Positions 8,863-18,394 are shown, numbered from the stretch's first letter. The stretch: DNA of 55,508 nt from Ardenticatenaceae bacterium (GCA_026989095.1 JALSKA010000178.1:1-55508), one strand, 5' to 3'. Notes: generated from the sequence alone by a model not told the origin. Made by a program: numbers and translations.

Positions 8863-9546
8863 ATGACGCGCGTGAAAGTCTGCGGCATCACCACCCTTGA
8901 GGACGCGCTGGCCGCCGCGGCCGCCGGCGCCGACTTCCTGGGCTTCATCTTCTACGACAAGAGTCCCCGCTTCATCGCGCCGGAGCGGGCTGCTGCCATC
9001 GTGCGCGCGCTTCGGGAGGAGCTGGGTTCCCGCTGTCCGCGCACGGTGGGCGTCTTCGTGGACGCGCCCGTCGAGGAGGTGCGCGCCACCCTCGACACCG
9101 TGGGGCTCGACCTGGCCCAACTCCACGGCAGCGAGCCCCCTGCGGAGGTGCGCCAGCTCCGCCCGCGGGCCTACAAGGCCATTCGCCCCCAAGCGCGCGG
9201 CGACGCCGAGGCGGCCCTGGCCCTCTACTACGACACCATGCCCCAGGACGAGAGCGTGCCCCAACTGCTCATGGACAGCTACCACCCCTGGCTCTTCGGG
9301 GGCACGGGCATCATGGCCGACCTGGCCGTCGCCATGCTGGTGGCCCGGCGCGTGCGCCTGATGCTGGCCGGCGGGCTCACGCCCGAAAGCGTGGGCGAGG
9401 TCATCCGCCGGGTCCATCCCTGGGGCGTGGACGTGGCCGGCGGGGTGGAGCGCGCCAAGGGCATCAAGGACCACGCGCGCCTGCGGGCCTTCGTCGAGGC
9501 CGTGCGGCGGGCCGACGCCGAACAGGAGGCCGGAGGAACGCCGTGA
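8863..9546 (+). CDS. trpF: Phosphoribosylanthranilate isomerase
   Basis: TrpF catalyses the Amadori rearrangement of PRA to CdRP. The 227-residue barrel has VKVCGIT with the catalytic Cys7, LGFIFYDKSPR, VGVFVD, LDLAQLHGSE, the aspartate in LLMDSYH, LAGGLTPE and GVDVAGGVE. The last is a variant of the usual DVSSGVE. It is slightly longer than the usual 200-210 residues. GGAG lies seven bases ahead of the ATG. The stop overlaps the GTG of the HIT gene. Confidence 0.95.
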   Translation: MTRVKVCGITTLEDALAAAAAGADFLGFIFYDKSPRFIAPERAAAIVRALREELGSRCPRTVGVFVDAPVEEVRATLDTVGLDLAQLHGSEPPAEVRQLRPRAYKAIRPQARGDAEAALALYYDTMPQDESVPQLLMDSYHPWLFGGTGIMADLAVAMLVARRVRLMLAGGLTPESVGEVIRRVHPWGVDVAGGVERAKGIKDHARLRAFVEAVRRADAEQEAGGTP

Positions 9547-9971
9547 GGGAGACGTGTACTTTCTGCCGCATCATCGACGGCGTGGAACACGGCGCCTTCG
9601 TCTACGAGGACGAGCTGGTCGTGGCCTTCTTGGACATCAACCAGGCATCGCCCGGCCACACGCTCATCGTGCCCCGGCTCCACGTGGCCGCCTGGTGGGA
9701 GTTGCCGGACGCGGAGGCAGCCGCCGTGGCCCGCGCTGCCAAGCCCATTATGCAGGCCATGCGACAGGTGCTCGAGCCGGACGGCATCAACCTGGTCCAG
9801 AACAACGGCCGGGCCGCCGGCCAAGTCATCTTTCACGTCCACATGCACGTCATCCCGCGCTGGCAGGGTGACCGCCGCTTCGGCCGGCCGCCGGCCTACG
9901 CCGACCGGCAAACCCTCGACGAGCGGGCTGCCCAGCTCCGTGCAGCCCTGGACCGGATTCGACATGCTTGA
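9543..9971 (+). CDS. HIT family nucleotide hydrolase/transferase
   Basis: This 142-residue histidine-triad protein has an N-terminal CTFC metal pair and the catalytic HVHMH motif (His98, His100, His102). Such Hint-like enzymes hydrolyse AMP-lysine and other nucleoside phosphoramidates, including aminoacyl-adenylates released by tRNA synthetases. Its presence between trpF and trpB, in an operon that also contains trpS, makes clean-up of tryptophanyl-AMP an attractive inference but no more than that. The GTG start overlaps the trpF stop by four bases. Confidence 0.93.
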   Translation: MRETCTFCRIIDGVEHGAFVYEDELVVAFLDINQASPGHTLIVPRLHVAAWWELPDAEAAAVARAAKPIMQAMRQVLEPDGINLVQNNGRAAGQVIFHVHMHVIPRWQGDRRFGRPPAYADRQTLDERAAQLRAALDRIRHA

Positions 9972-9981
9972 GGTGAACGCC

Positions 9982-11199
9982 ATGACCCCAAAGGTCCTGC
10001 CCTCCAACGGGCCACGATACGGTCCCTTCGGGGGCGCCTACGTGCCCGAAACCCTGGTGCCGGCCGTGCGCGAGCTGGAAGCGGCCTACGAGGAGGCCCG
10101 CCGGGACCCCGAATTCCGGCGGGAGCTCGACCGCCTGCTGCGCACCTATGCCGGCCGCCCCACGCCCCTCACGCCGGCCCACCGCCTCACGGCAGCCTTG
10201 GGCGGGGCGCGCATCTACTTGAAGCGCGAGGACCTGGCCCACACCGGAGCCCACAAGATCAACAACGCGCTCGGCCAGGCCCTGCTGGCCAAGCGCATGG
10301 GCAAACGGCGCATCGTGGCCGAGACGGGCGCCGGCCAGCACGGCGTGGCCACGGCCACCGTCTGCGCCCTCTTGGGCCTGGAGTGCGTCATCTACATGGG
10401 CACCGTGGACATGGAGCGCCAGAAACTCAACGTCTTCCGCATGAGGTTGCTGGGCGCCGAGGTGCGCGGCGTGGAGGCCGGCAGCCGCACCCTCAAGGAC
10501 GCCATCAACGAGGCCATACGGGATTGGGTGACCAACGTGCGCACGACTCACTACTTGCTGGGCTCGGCCCTCGGCCCACACCCCTACCCGCGCATGGTGC
10601 GCGACTTCCAGCGCGTCATCGGCGACGAGGTGCGCGCCCAGATTCTGGAAGCTGAGGGACGCCTGCCCGACGTGCTGATCGCCTGTGTGGGCGGCGGGTC
10701 CAATGCCATCGGGCTCTTCTTCCCCTTCATCCAGGATGAGAACGTCGCCCTGGTGGGTGTGGAGGCCGGCGGTGAGGGCATCGAGAGCGGACGCCACGCG
10801 GCCCGTTTCGCCGACCCGCAGCGGGGGCGCCTGGGCGTGCTCCACGGCACCCAGACCTACGTGCTTCAGGATGCCGACGGCCAGATCGCCCTCACCCACA
10901 GCATCTCGGCCGGCTTGGACTACGCGGCCGTGGGGCCGGAACACGCCTGGTTGCGGGAGATCGGCCGGGCCCAATACACGTATGCCACCGACGAGGAGGC
11001 CCTCCGCGCCCTCCGGCGGCTCAGCGAGTTGGAGGGCATCATCCCGGCGCTGGAGAGCGCCCACGCCGTGGCCGAGGCCATGAAACGTGCTCCCACGATG
11101 GAGGCCCACCGGCTCATCGTGGTCAACATCAGCGGACGGGGCGACAAGGACATGCCCACCGTGGCCCGCGCGCTGGGCACACACGTGGAGGAGCTATGA
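9982..11199 (+). CDS. trpB: Tryptophan synthase beta chain
   Basis: TrpB condenses indole with serine using PLP. The 405-residue protein is of the TrpB1 type. It has [10 protein letters not shown], the PLP lysine Lys92 in [22 protein letters not shown], the phosphate loop GGGSNAIG, and [10 protein letters not shown] near the end. The start at 9982 is favoured over an in-frame ATG at 9964 because GAGGTGA lies five bases before it. The stop overlaps trpA by four bases, as expected for a stoichiometric alpha-beta complex. Confidence 0.97.
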   Translation: MTPKVLPSNGPRYGPFGGAYVPETLVPAVRELEAAYEEARRDPEFRRELDRLLRTYAGRPTPLTPAHRLTAALGGARIYLKREDLAHTGAHKINNALGQALLAKRMGKRRIVAETGAGQHGVATATVCALLGLECVIYMGTVDMERQKLNVFRMRLLGAEVRGVEAGSRTLKDAINEAIRDWVTNVRTTHYLLGSALGPHPYPRMVRDFQRVIGDEVRAQILEAEGRLPDVLIACVGGGSNAIGLFFPFIQDENVALVGVEAGGEGIESGRHAARFADPQRGRLGVLHGTQTYVLQDADGQIALTHSISAGLDYAAVGPEHAWLREIGRAQYTYATDEEALRALRRLSELEGIIPALESAHAVAEAMKRAPTMEAHRLIVVNISGRGDKDMPTVARALGTHVEEL

Positions 11200-12023
11200 A
11201 CAGCCTCGAGACAACGTTCAACCGCCTGCGAGCCCAAGGGCGCGCAGCCCTGATGCCCTTCATCACCATGGGCTTCCCCCGGCGCGAGAGCGCCTTCGAG
11301 CTGGTGCCCGCCCTCGTCGATGGGGGCGCCGACATCATCGAGCTGGGCGTGCCCTTCAGCGACCCCCTGGCCGACGGCGCTACCGTCCAGGCGGCCTCCC
11401 AGCAAGCCCTCCAGAACGGCATGACCCTGGCCCGCTGCCTCGATCAGGCGGCCGAGCTGCGCTCGTGCGGCGTCCGCGCGCCCTTCGTGCTCATGGGCTA
11501 TTACAACCCCATCTTCCAGATGGGCGAGCACACATTTGCCCAACGTGCCGCCGAAGCCGGGATCCAGGGGGTCATCGTGCCCGACTTGCCCCCCGAGGAA
11601 GGCGACACCCTCCAGGCCACCCTGCGGGCCCACGGGCTCGACCTCATCTTCCTGCTCGCCCCCACCTCGGACGAGACTCGCGTGAAGCTGGTGGCCCGTC
11701 GGGCGTCGGGTTTCATCTACCTCGTCTCCCTCACCGGCGTCACGGGCGCGCGCGATCAGCTTCCCCCCGACCTGGAGAAGTTCGTGGCCCGCGTGCGCCG
11801 GGCCACGTCCCTGCCGCTGGCGGTCGGCTTCGGCATAGCCCGGCCGGAGCACGCCGCCCACGTGGCCCGCGTCGCCGACGGCGTGATCGTGGGCAGCGCG
11901 CTCCTGAAGGTCATCGAGACGGCCAGCAACCCTGTGGCCGCCGCACGCCAGTTCGTGGCCGAGCTGCGCGCCGGCATCGAGGCCGCCCGTGCTGCCCGGC
12001 CGGATGAGTTCCCCAGGGGTTGA
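11196..12023 (+). CDS. trpA: Tryptophan synthase alpha chain
   Basis: TrpA cleaves indole-3-glycerol phosphate and channels indole to TrpB. The 275-residue barrel keeps the catalytic residues at canonical positions, Glu49 in [10 protein letters not shown] and Asp60 in PLADG. It also has [16 protein letters not shown], the phosphate-binding [10 protein letters not shown] and [11 protein letters not shown]. It is the last gene of the operon, and a perfect hairpin follows 67 bases after the stop. Confidence 0.97.
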   Translation: MNSLETTFNRLRAQGRAALMPFITMGFPRRESAFELVPALVDGGADIIELGVPFSDPLADGATVQAASQQALQNGMTLARCLDQAAELRSCGVRAPFVLMGYYNPIFQMGEHTFAQRAAEAGIQGVIVPDLPPEEGDTLQATLRAHGLDLIFLLAPTSDETRVKLVARRASGFIYLVSLTGVTGARDQLPPDLEKFVARVRRATSLPLAVGFGIARPEHAAHVARVADGVIVGSALLKVIETASNPVAAARQFVAELRAGIEAARAARPDEFPRG

Positions 12024-12030
12024 CAGCCTG

Positions 12031-12039
12031 TGGTATCAT
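12031..12039 (+). promoter_or_regulatory. Possible extended -10 promoter for the secreted protein
   Basis: TGGTATCAT forms an extended -10 element just after trpA. A TTGACA at 12020-12025 is only eight bases away and cannot be its -35 box, so the promoter would rely on the TG extension. The transcript would carry the 12-bp hairpin at 12090-12116 in its leader. Confidence 0.35.
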
Positions 12040-12089
12040 AGGGGTAAAGCCTCTCGTCGCGGCTTCCTCACACCCCCTCTCCTCAATCC

Positions 12090-12116
12090 GGGCAAGACAC
12101 CGGCGGTGTCTTGCCC
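12090..12116 (+). terminator. Perfect 12-bp hairpin after the trp operon
   Basis: Bases 12090-12101 pair perfectly with 12105-12116 around a three-base loop. No T-tract follows, so it may be a weak or factor-assisted terminator, a 3' end protector of the trp message, or a leader element of the next gene. Confidence 0.55.
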
Positions 12117-12166
12117 CCGTGTGGCCGTATGTCGGGAAAACTCGTCAACCCTTGGGAGGTGCTGGC

Positions 12167-15139
12167 ATGGTCAGGCGTTCATCAGTGCTCCTCCTGCCCC
12201 TGCTCATCTCCGCATCCATCTTGCTCCTGGTGTGGGGCACGATCACCTACGCGCAGGGAACGGTGATACAAGAGGGCCCGGCACCGAGCGCAGAGCCTGC
12301 CGGGGTTCCGGCCACCAACAGCGACGCCCCTTTTCTCCTCGTGCTTCCCCTTCCCCGGCTCGACGAGGTGCGGCCTGATGCTCAACCATTTCTGTTCGAG
12401 GCCCTGCTCTTCCAGGCGGCCCAGCCTGTCCTGGAAGAGCTGGCCCGGCTCCAGGCCGAGGGGCTCGTCGCCGACTTCACCCTGTTGCCCGGCGAGCACG
12501 CCGTCCGCGTGACCCCGGCCACGCCGGCCGGCCTCCGCGCGCTGCGCCGGCTCGCCGGTCCCACGGGCCTGGTGCCGGCGACGGACGCCGGCGCGGCCTG
12601 TGCGGCCAAGGCGGCCAAAGCGGCCCTCAGCGCCGTCGAAGGTGCCCTGTGGGCCCAGCAGGCCAGGAGAACGGCTGGGCCGGCGCTGTTGCGCACCCGG
12701 AGCATCACGCTCACCTTGGAGGTCTATGTCCGGCAGGGCTCCCAGTACAGCAGCGTGAACGGGAGCACTCTGCCCAACACGCCGGTCACCATGACGCTGC
12801 GAAGCCCCGACGGCACCGTCAAGGCCACTGAAACCACAACGAGCACGGCGAGCGGTTTCTATTCCTTCAGGCCGACGTGGCAGCCGTGCGAATTCACGTG
12901 GGTGGCCGTCCCGGGCGACACTGTGGAGGTCACCGCGGCCGGCAAAACCATTAGCACCACGGTGGCGCCGATCTCCGCCTTCGCCGATCCCACCAAGAAC
13001 ACCGTGAGCGGCGTCACCGCTCCCAACCGTAACATCTCCATACTTGCCTTTCAGACGAGCGCCGTCTGCGATGTGCCGGGCAGCGGGACGACGACCACGA
13101 GCGACGGCGGCGGCGGGTTCTCGGCCACCGTTCCCGGTGGATTTGACCGCAGCGGCCTTGTGGTGATCTGGGTAGATGATCCCAACGGAGACGCGACAAC
13201 GTCGACTGTCATTGAACCGCCCTACCTGAGAGTTGGGAACGACGGCACGTTTGTCAGCGGGGCCTTGCGGCCTCGCTCTGGCTTCGTGGCCACCCTCAAG
13301 CGCGGGAGCACTGTCATTTCCCAAGTCGATGGGTCTACGGGCCAGTTGGGCTGGTTCTACACCAGTTTCACCCAGACGGCACAGACTGGCGACATTATCG
13401 AAGTTGTCGGGGGCGATGTGGTCGTCACCACCACCTTCGTCTCGCCGCGCAGCCTCATGTTCGACCCCGACAACGACCGCATCACCGGCACTATCGACAC
13501 AGAGGGTGCCGGCCGGCGCATTCGCTTCCGCCTCACCAACCGGCTTGCCCCCACGTGGAAAAGCGGCTGCGCCGACACCACCGTGAATGCCGACGGGAGC
13601 TTCGTCCTGGACTTCGCGGCAGGCGGATACGACGTGCAACGGGGAGATACGATCTTCTGGTTTGGTGCGTCCGTGTACGACGATCAAGGCAACTCGCAGC
13701 AGCTCACCCGCCAGGGCGCCGTCCCCTATCTCGAAGTGTACCCCGGCCAGCGCCTCATCAAAGGTTATTGGCTGATGCCCGCCTCCCCCATCACCCTCAC
13801 CCTGTGGAGCTCAGGGGGAATGCTCAAATCCAGGGTCACCGCACAGGCCTCTTCGTGGAGCTCCTCCTTCCAACATCAGTTCACGAGCACCATCAAGGCC
13901 GGCGACCGCGTCGCCGTGAGCGACGGCGCCGTCACCATGACCGTCTCCTCCGTGCCCACCCTGACGGCGCTGCTCGACGCGGGGGCCAACACCGTCTCGG
14001 GGGCCGCGCCCACCGGGAGTTCCCTCGTCGTCCAAGTCACCGCTGCGGACGTGGGGCTCGACGGGCCCACCTCCTCCTTCCTCGTCTACACGCCCACGGT
14101 CTCGGGCGGCCGGTACTCGGTGGACCTGAGCGATGTGGACGTGAAGTCCCAGAGCGAGGCGGACGTCTTCTTCCGGGAGCCGGGCGGCCACATCGTGAGG
14201 GCCTACAGCCACGCTTTGGACCTCAACGTCGAAATCGACGACGAGGACACGGCCACGATTTCGGGGTACGTCCCGAAGCCCGAATCCCCGGTGATCGTGG
14301 AGCTGCGGCGGGGCGGCACAGTGCAGCAGGTCATCACCCTCACCGCGAGCTGGGACGGGTTCTTCTCCTGGTCACCGACTGGGAAAGCCCTGCCCGGAGA
14401 TGTGATCGGCGTGAGGCCGGTGGGAGTGCCCTCCGACAGCGTGTCCATTCCGACTTTGACCGTCCAGGATGACCCGGCCAACAACCGGGTGACGGGCAAG
14501 GCGCCCGCCAATGGCCTGCTGGAAGTCGCCTTGGGCACGTATAGCCGGTACATGTGGTGGGAGTGGACCACCTTCCTCCAGGCCGCCGCCGATGGCACCT
14601 ACGCGGCCAATTTCGACGGCCTCATTTCCTGGCCGGAGTGCCGCGAAGCGCAGGTGGGGCAGTGTACCCGGTCGAAAGTCACCTACTACACGGACGAGGG
14701 GTACGCCATCTCGCGCTTGGGGACCCCGCCCCCCGACGTGAGCCCCGACGCCTACGAGGACGACAACACGTTCACCTCCGCCGTGCCCTACACGGGAATC
14801 CAATCCCGCACCCTGCACGCGGTGACCGACACGGACTGGATCTCCTTCACCGTGGGCGCCCAGGACGTGGGCATCACCCTCACTCTGATGACGGTCAATC
14901 TGGGCCCCAACGCCAACACTGTCCTCTACCTCTACGACACGGACGGCACTACGCTGTTGGCCAAGGATACCTCGGCAACGCCGAGCTCCCAGATCGTGTG
15001 GAGGCCCACGGCGCCGGGCACGTATTATGTCAAAGTTGCCCCGTATAGCACGCTCTACACCCAAGTGTGCGGGGCCACGTATGACTTCTTCATCGCGCGA
15101 TACCGGGTCAACCTCCCGCTGGTCGCACGCCAGCAATAG
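12167..15139 (+). CDS. Large secreted protein with repeated beta-sandwich modules and C-terminal PPC-like domain
   Basis: This 990-residue protein starts with a signal peptide (MVRR, hydrophobic core at about 7-24, likely cleavage after TYA at 29). No catalytic motif is visible. The body contains recurring modules with the pattern D-x-x-x-N-x-(V/I)-(S/T)-G-x-x-x-P, for example DPTKNTVSGVTAPN, DAGANTVSGAAPTG and DDPANNRVTGKAPAN, consistent with Ig/carboxypeptidase-regulatory-like sandwiches. About residues 860-980 resemble a bacterial pre-peptidase C-terminal (PPC) domain beginning PDAYEDDNTF. The protein ends NLPLVARQQ, a short LPLV-type tail that I associate with many secreted Chloroflexota proteins. 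It is probably a surface or matrix protein. The ATG at 12167 follows GGGAGGT. Confidence 0.75.
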   Translation: MVRRSSVLLLPLLISASILLLVWGTITYAQGTVIQEGPAPSAEPAGVPATNSDAPFLLVLPLPRLDEVRPDAQPFLFEALLFQAAQPVLEELARLQAEGLVADFTLLPGEHAVRVTPATPAGLRALRRLAGPTGLVPATDAGAACAAKAAKAALSAVEGALWAQQARRTAGPALLRTRSITLTLEVYVRQGSQYSSVNGSTLPNTPVTMTLRSPDGTVKATETTTSTASGFYSFRPTWQPCEFTWVAVPGDTVEVTAAGKTISTTVAPISAFADPTKNTVSGVTAPNRNISILAFQTSAVCDVPGSGTTTTSDGGGGFSATVPGGFDRSGLVVIWVDDPNGDATTSTVIEPPYLRVGNDGTFVSGALRPRSGFVATLKRGSTVISQVDGSTGQLGWFYTSFTQTAQTGDIIEVVGGDVVVTTTFVSPRSLMFDPDNDRITGTIDTEGAGRRIRFRLTNRLAPTWKSGCADTTVNADGSFVLDFAAGGYDVQRGDTIFWFGASVYDDQGNSQQLTRQGAVPYLEVYPGQRLIKGYWLMPASPITLTLWSSGGMLKSRVTAQASSWSSSFQHQFTSTIKAGDRVAVSDGAVTMTVSSVPTLTALLDAGANTVSGAAPTGSSLVVQVTAADVGLDGPTSSFLVYTPTVSGGRYSVDLSDVDVKSQSEADVFFREPGGHIVRAYSHALDLNVEIDDEDTATISGYVPKPESPVIVELRRGGTVQQVITLTASWDGFFSWSPTGKALPGDVIGVRPVGVPSDSVSIPTLTVQDDPANNRVTGKAPANGLLEVALGTYSRYMWWEWTTFLQAAADGTYAANFDGLISWPECREAQVGQCTRSKVTYYTDEGYAISRLGTPPPDVSPDAYEDDNTFTSAVPYTGIQSRTLHAVTDTDWISFTVGAQDVGITLTLMTVNLGPNANTVLYLYDTDGTTLLAKDTSATPSSQIVWRPTAPGTYYVKVAPYSTLYTQVCGATYDFFIARYRVNLPLVARQQ

Positions 15140-15164
15140 CATGTCCGTTTCCAGAGCGGCACCT

Positions 15165-15202
15165 CCGCCCTCCCCGGGGAGTTTCAGGGCCGGGGAGGGC
15201 GG
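15165..15202 (+). terminator. Strong 13-bp GC hairpin downstream of the secreted protein
   Basis: Bases 15165-15177 pair perfectly with 15190-15202 around a 12-base loop, 25 bases after the stop codon. A second hairpin (15245-15252 with 15256-15263) follows. Neither has a T-tract. The rest of the 284-base gap to the next gene shows nothing further that I can name. Confidence 0.55.
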
Positions 15203-15423
15203 CGATCTCCCCTGACATTCCACAAGGCCACACACCGTGTCCGCCTACGCCGTTCCGGCGTAGCACGCCAGTCACACCCCTCGGACGAGCCGGCGTTGCT
15301 GTTGGAAAACCAAGAGGGTGGGGCGAAGTTGTCTCACCAGGCGGGAGCCCGGCCGGGACGATAGTGTTGCCGGCATTGGGAGGTCCCCTCCCCCCGTCCC
15401 TTTTTACCTTCAAGGAGGTCACC

Positions 15424-16461
15424 ATGGTCATCCGGCATCCCCTGCGCCTGACGGTGCCACCCACAACGGCGGACACAGGGCCCCAAGCCGCGCGCCGGCC
15501 TCCGTCCTCGGGGCGGCTGCCCCCCGAGTGGGTTCGGGCCATCGAGGAGGGTCTAGGCGCCGGCGCGGCCGTGCCGGACGCAGTGCCACACCCTGTGCTC
15601 CACAGCGGGGTCCCGCTCTGGCGGGTCAAGGTACGCCGGCCAGCGCCGAACGGCGCGCTCACGCTCCTGCTCCACGTCACCACTGTCGGCTCCCCGGATT
15701 ACACCGTCGCCCTCCACGCGGCCCGCCACCGGGCGCCCATCGTGCCCCGCCTCTGCCACGTCCACCGCAGCGCCGACAAGCGGGTGATTCTGCTCTTCGA
15801 GGACCCCGGGGACCACGAGTTGCCCGCTGATTGGCTCCGCCACATACGCCTGCGGGACTCGGTTGCCGCGTGGCTCGGACACGTGGCCGGCCAACAGGTG
15901 CGCGACCTGCGGGCGAACTCCTGGCGCAATGGGGTGCTTGTACGACAGCGGATCGAGAGATGGCACCGCACAATTCTGGAAGCCCTCGCCCAGAACGCCC
16001 CGTGGCTCTGCGAGCCGGCCTTGGCCGCCGTGGGCTTCCTCACCCGCCAACACGCCGCGCTGGTACGGCGCTTGGCTCCCCACAGCCTGTGGTTCGTCCA
16101 CGGTGACCTGCGGCCTCAGCACCTCCGGGTCACCCCATCGGGCCACCTGGTGGCCTTCCACTGGCACCGGGCCGGCTACGGCCCCCTTGCCCTGGACGTG
16201 TGGGACCTGGTGTGGCACCTGCCCGACGATGAGGCGTGGGAGGGCGTGATGCACGTGGCCTCGTTGCTGCCCGCCAACGTGCGCCGCAGCTTCACGCGGC
16301 CGCTCATCCAGTTGACAGGCGCCATCAAGGCCCTCGAGCGCTTGGCCTACGCCGGCCACCTGTGGATCACGGGCGTGGGAGGGGCCAGAATTGAGTCCAC
16401 CCGCGAGGGCGAGCGGGCCGCACGCCGCCTGGTGACGTGGACGGAGCAACGGCCGGCGTAA
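15424..16461 (+). CDS. Aminoglycoside phosphotransferase-fold protein, probable pseudokinase
   Basis: This 345-residue protein has the C-lobe pattern of the APH/choline kinase family: VHGDLRPQHLRV at 225-236 and, a few residues on, VAFHWHRAGYGPLALDVWDL. Asp228 of the catalytic HGD motif is present. The metal-binding Asn of HGDxxxxN is His233, and the Asp of the usual IDW motif is His246. Loss of both metal ligands argues against ordinary phosphotransfer. A basic, Pro-rich N-terminus precedes the lobe. AAGGAGGT sits before the ATG. Neighbours give no pathway clue. Fold assignment is fairly sure and inactivity is inferred. Confidence 0.65.
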   Translation: MVIRHPLRLTVPPTTADTGPQAARRPPSSGRLPPEWVRAIEEGLGAGAAVPDAVPHPVLHSGVPLWRVKVRRPAPNGALTLLLHVTTVGSPDYTVALHAARHRAPIVPRLCHVHRSADKRVILLFEDPGDHELPADWLRHIRLRDSVAAWLGHVAGQQVRDLRANSWRNGVLVRQRIERWHRTILEALAQNAPWLCEPALAAVGFLTRQHAALVRRLAPHSLWFVHGDLRPQHLRVTPSGHLVAFHWHRAGYGPLALDVWDLVWHLPDDEAWEGVMHVASLLPANVRRSFTRPLIQLTGAIKALERLAYAGHLWITGVGGARIESTREGERAARRLVTWTEQRPA

Positions 16462-16489
16462 GCCGGCATCAACGCGGAGGAGGTTCGGC

Positions 16490-16532
16490 GCCGCGCCGCC
16501 GTGGCTCGGGGAGCCTGTCACAGCGGCGCGGC
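16490..16532. terminator. Bidirectional nested hairpin between convergent genes
   Basis: Bases 16490-16499 pair with 16523-16532, and an inner hairpin pairs 16503-16507 with 16511-16515. A smaller palindrome (16452-16457 with 16462-16467) overlaps the stop of the upstream gene. The position between two convergent 3' ends supports a terminator on both strands, although T-tracts are missing. Confidence 0.5.
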
Positions 16533-16554
16533 ACAGGGGCGGGCACGTCGCAGG

Positions 16555-17697
16555 TCACTGCTTCTTGAAGAGCTCGCGCACGATGATGTTGCGCTGGATT
16601 TCGCTGGTTCCCTCGTAAATCTGGAAGACCTTGCAGTCGCGCATGAGCTTCTCCACCGGGTACTCGCGCATGTACCCGTAGCCGCCGAAGACTTGGACGG
16701 CGTCTGTGGTCACCTTCATGGCCATGTCGGCGGCAAAGGCCTTGGCGAAGGAGGCGAACATCGTGTTGGGGCGCCCTTGGTCGATGAGCCACGCCGCCCG
16801 CCAGGCCAGGAGACGGGCCGCCTCGATCTGCATGGCCATGTCGGCGATCTTGTGGCCAATGGCCTGGAACTTGTAGATGGGCTGACCAAAGGCCTCGCGC
16901 TCGGCCGCGTAGGCAACGGCCTCCTCCATGGCCCGCCGGGCCAGGCCCACGGCAGCCGCGGCCACGCCCGGCCGGCTGAAGTCGAAGACGCGCATGGCGA
17001 TCAGGAAGCCGGCGCCCTCGGGGCCAATGCGGTTCTCCTCGGGCACGACAACCTCGTTGAGGCTGATTTCGGCCGTGTCACTGGCCCGCTGGCCCATCTT
17101 GTCGAACTTCTTGCTCACCGTGAAACCCTCGCGGTCCCGCTCCACCACGAAGCAGCTCATGCCCATGTAGCGCTGGGCCTTGTCCGTGTAGGCGAAGACC
17201 ACGCAGAAGTCACACACGCTGGCGTTGGAGATGAACGTCTTCGTGCCGTTCAGCACGTACTCGTTGCCCACCTTGCGGGCCGTCGTCTGAATGCCGGCCA
17301 CGTCGGAGCCGGCCCCGGGCTCGGTAACGGCGTAGCTGGCCAGGGCCCCGTCCACCATGGCCCCGAGCCACTTGCGCTTCTGCTCGTCGCTGCCCGCCAC
17401 GATGATGGGAATGGCCGCCAAGTTGTTGATCAGCAAGGAGGTGCTGATGCCCGTGCAGCCCCAGGCCAACTCCTCGCCAATGAGGATCTCGTCAAAGGCG
17501 TGGAGCCCGCCACCGCCGTACTCCGCGGGAATGTTGGTGTTGATCAGGCCCACCTCACGGGCCTTCTTGATGATCTCCCACGGGAACTCGGCCGTCTCGT
17601 CGTAGTGGGCTGCGACCGGCACAATCTCGTTGGCGGCGAAGTCATGGGCCATCTCCCGCAACATGCGCTGTTCTTCCGTAAGTTCAAAGCTTATCAT
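16555..17697 (-). CDS. Acyl-CoA dehydrogenase
   Basis: This 380-residue FAD enzyme introduces the alpha-beta double bond into acyl-CoA and passes electrons to ETF. Its features are YAVTEPGAGSD and KTFISNA in the FAD/substrate region, the C-terminal helices with GGYGYMREYP, and the catalytic base Glu362 in IYEGTSEIQRN. The sequence resembles short-chain or general acyl-CoA dehydrogenases of beta-oxidation and branched-chain amino acid breakdown; the chain length preference cannot be read. GGGAGGAATGGG precedes the ATG. It lies 69 bases downstream of a TetR gene on the same strand and is probably co-transcribed with it. Confidence 0.96.
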   Translation of the reverse strand: MISFELTEEQRMLREMAHDFAANEIVPVAAHYDETAEFPWEIIKKAREVGLINTNIPAEYGGGGLHAFDEILIGEELAWGCTGISTSLLINNLAAIPIIVAGSDEQKRKWLGAMVDGALASYAVTEPGAGSDVAGIQTTARKVGNEYVLNGTKTFISNASVCDFCVVFAYTDKAQRYMGMSCFVVERDREGFTVSKKFDKMGQRASDTAEISLNEVVVPEENRIGPEGAGFLIAMRVFDFSRPGVAAAAVGLARRAMEEAVAYAAEREAFGQPIYKFQAIGHKIADMAMQIEAARLLAWRAAWLIDQGRPNTMFASFAKAFAADMAMKVTTDAVQVFGGYGYMREYPVEKLMRDCKVFQIYEGTSEIQRNIIVRELFKKQ

Positions 17698-17766
17698 CCC
17701 ATTCCTCCCTACGTTTCTTCAAGAGCTGTCCCTGTGTACCCTGTGAACGGAGCAACGCCATTTCCC

Positions 17767-18354
17767 TCAGGTGTCGTCACGGTCGAGCAGCCCCTGCAAC
17801 ACGAGGTTGGCAAAGACCGTGCCGATCTCCTCGGCCGAGAGAGGGCCATCGGGGGAGTACCACTGGTAGACCCAGTTGACCATGCCCAAGAGGGCAAACG
17901 AGACCACCCGCACGTCCACGGGACGGAACACGCCCCGTTCCACTCCTTCTGCGAGAATGCGCCGCACCAAATGGTCGTATTCCTGGCGATAGGCCAGAAT
18001 CCGCTCCCGACGGGGCGGCGAGAGGGACTTCAGCTCGTGGAGGAAGACGGCCATGAAGTCGGGGTAGCTGGCAATGGTGATGGTGTGTTGGCGGATCAGC
18101 CGGGCCAGCTTCTCGTCGGGCGGCAGGTCGGACTCGACAATGGGGCGCACTCGCTCCATTAGCGTCTGAATGCCCAGCTCCATGAGCTCGTAGAGGAGCC
18201 CCTCTTTGCTCTCGATGTAGTGGTAGAGGCTGCCGCGCAGAATGTTGAGCTCATCGGCAATGTCCTGCATGGAGGTGGCGTGATACCCCTTGCGGCTGAA
18301 GAGGCGTGCGGCCACGATGAGCAGCTCTTCCCGGCGAGTCGTCTCGTTTCCCAT
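17767..18354 (-). CDS. TetR/AcrR family transcriptional regulator
   Basis: This 195-residue repressor has an N-terminal helix-turn-helix (FSRKGYHATSMQDIADELN followed by GSLYHYIESKEGLLYEL), typical of regulators of acyl-CoA metabolism, and a C-terminal ligand-binding half rich in hydrophobic and aromatic residues. The ATG at 18354 is preferred over TTG at 18366, which lies inside the predicted operator. A promoter and a palindromic operator lie directly upstream, so it probably represses itself and the following acyl-CoA dehydrogenase, with an acyl-CoA as the likely inducer. Confidence 0.92.
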   Translation of the reverse strand: MGNETTRREELLIVAARLFSRKGYHATSMQDIADELNILRGSLYHYIESKEGLLYELMELGIQTLMERVRPIVESDLPPDEKLARLIRQHTITIASYPDFMAVFLHELKSLSPPRRERILAYRQEYDHLVRRILAEGVERGVFRPVDVRVVSFALLGMVNWVYQWYSPDGPLSAEEIGTVFANLVLQGLLDRDDT

Positions 18355-18361
18355 GGGGCCC

Positions 18362-18383
18362 ACCAATCAAACGATTGTTTGGT
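18362..18383. promoter_or_regulatory. Palindromic operator of the TetR regulator
   Basis: This 22-bp element has the form ACCAA-n-CAA-n-CG-n-TTG-n-TTGGT, with an inner CAAAC-GATT-GTTTG core at 18368-18381. Only four A/T positions break the symmetry. It sits between the predicted transcription start (about 18388) and the TetR start codon, an ideal roadblock position. Confidence 0.75.
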
Positions 18384-18394
18384 GCGGTGCCGGG

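Noticed and set aside
12020-12039. TTGACA followed closely by TATCAT after trpA as a consensus promoter.
   Set aside because: The spacing is only eight bases, so the two boxes cannot work together. Only the extended -10 was kept, at low confidence.
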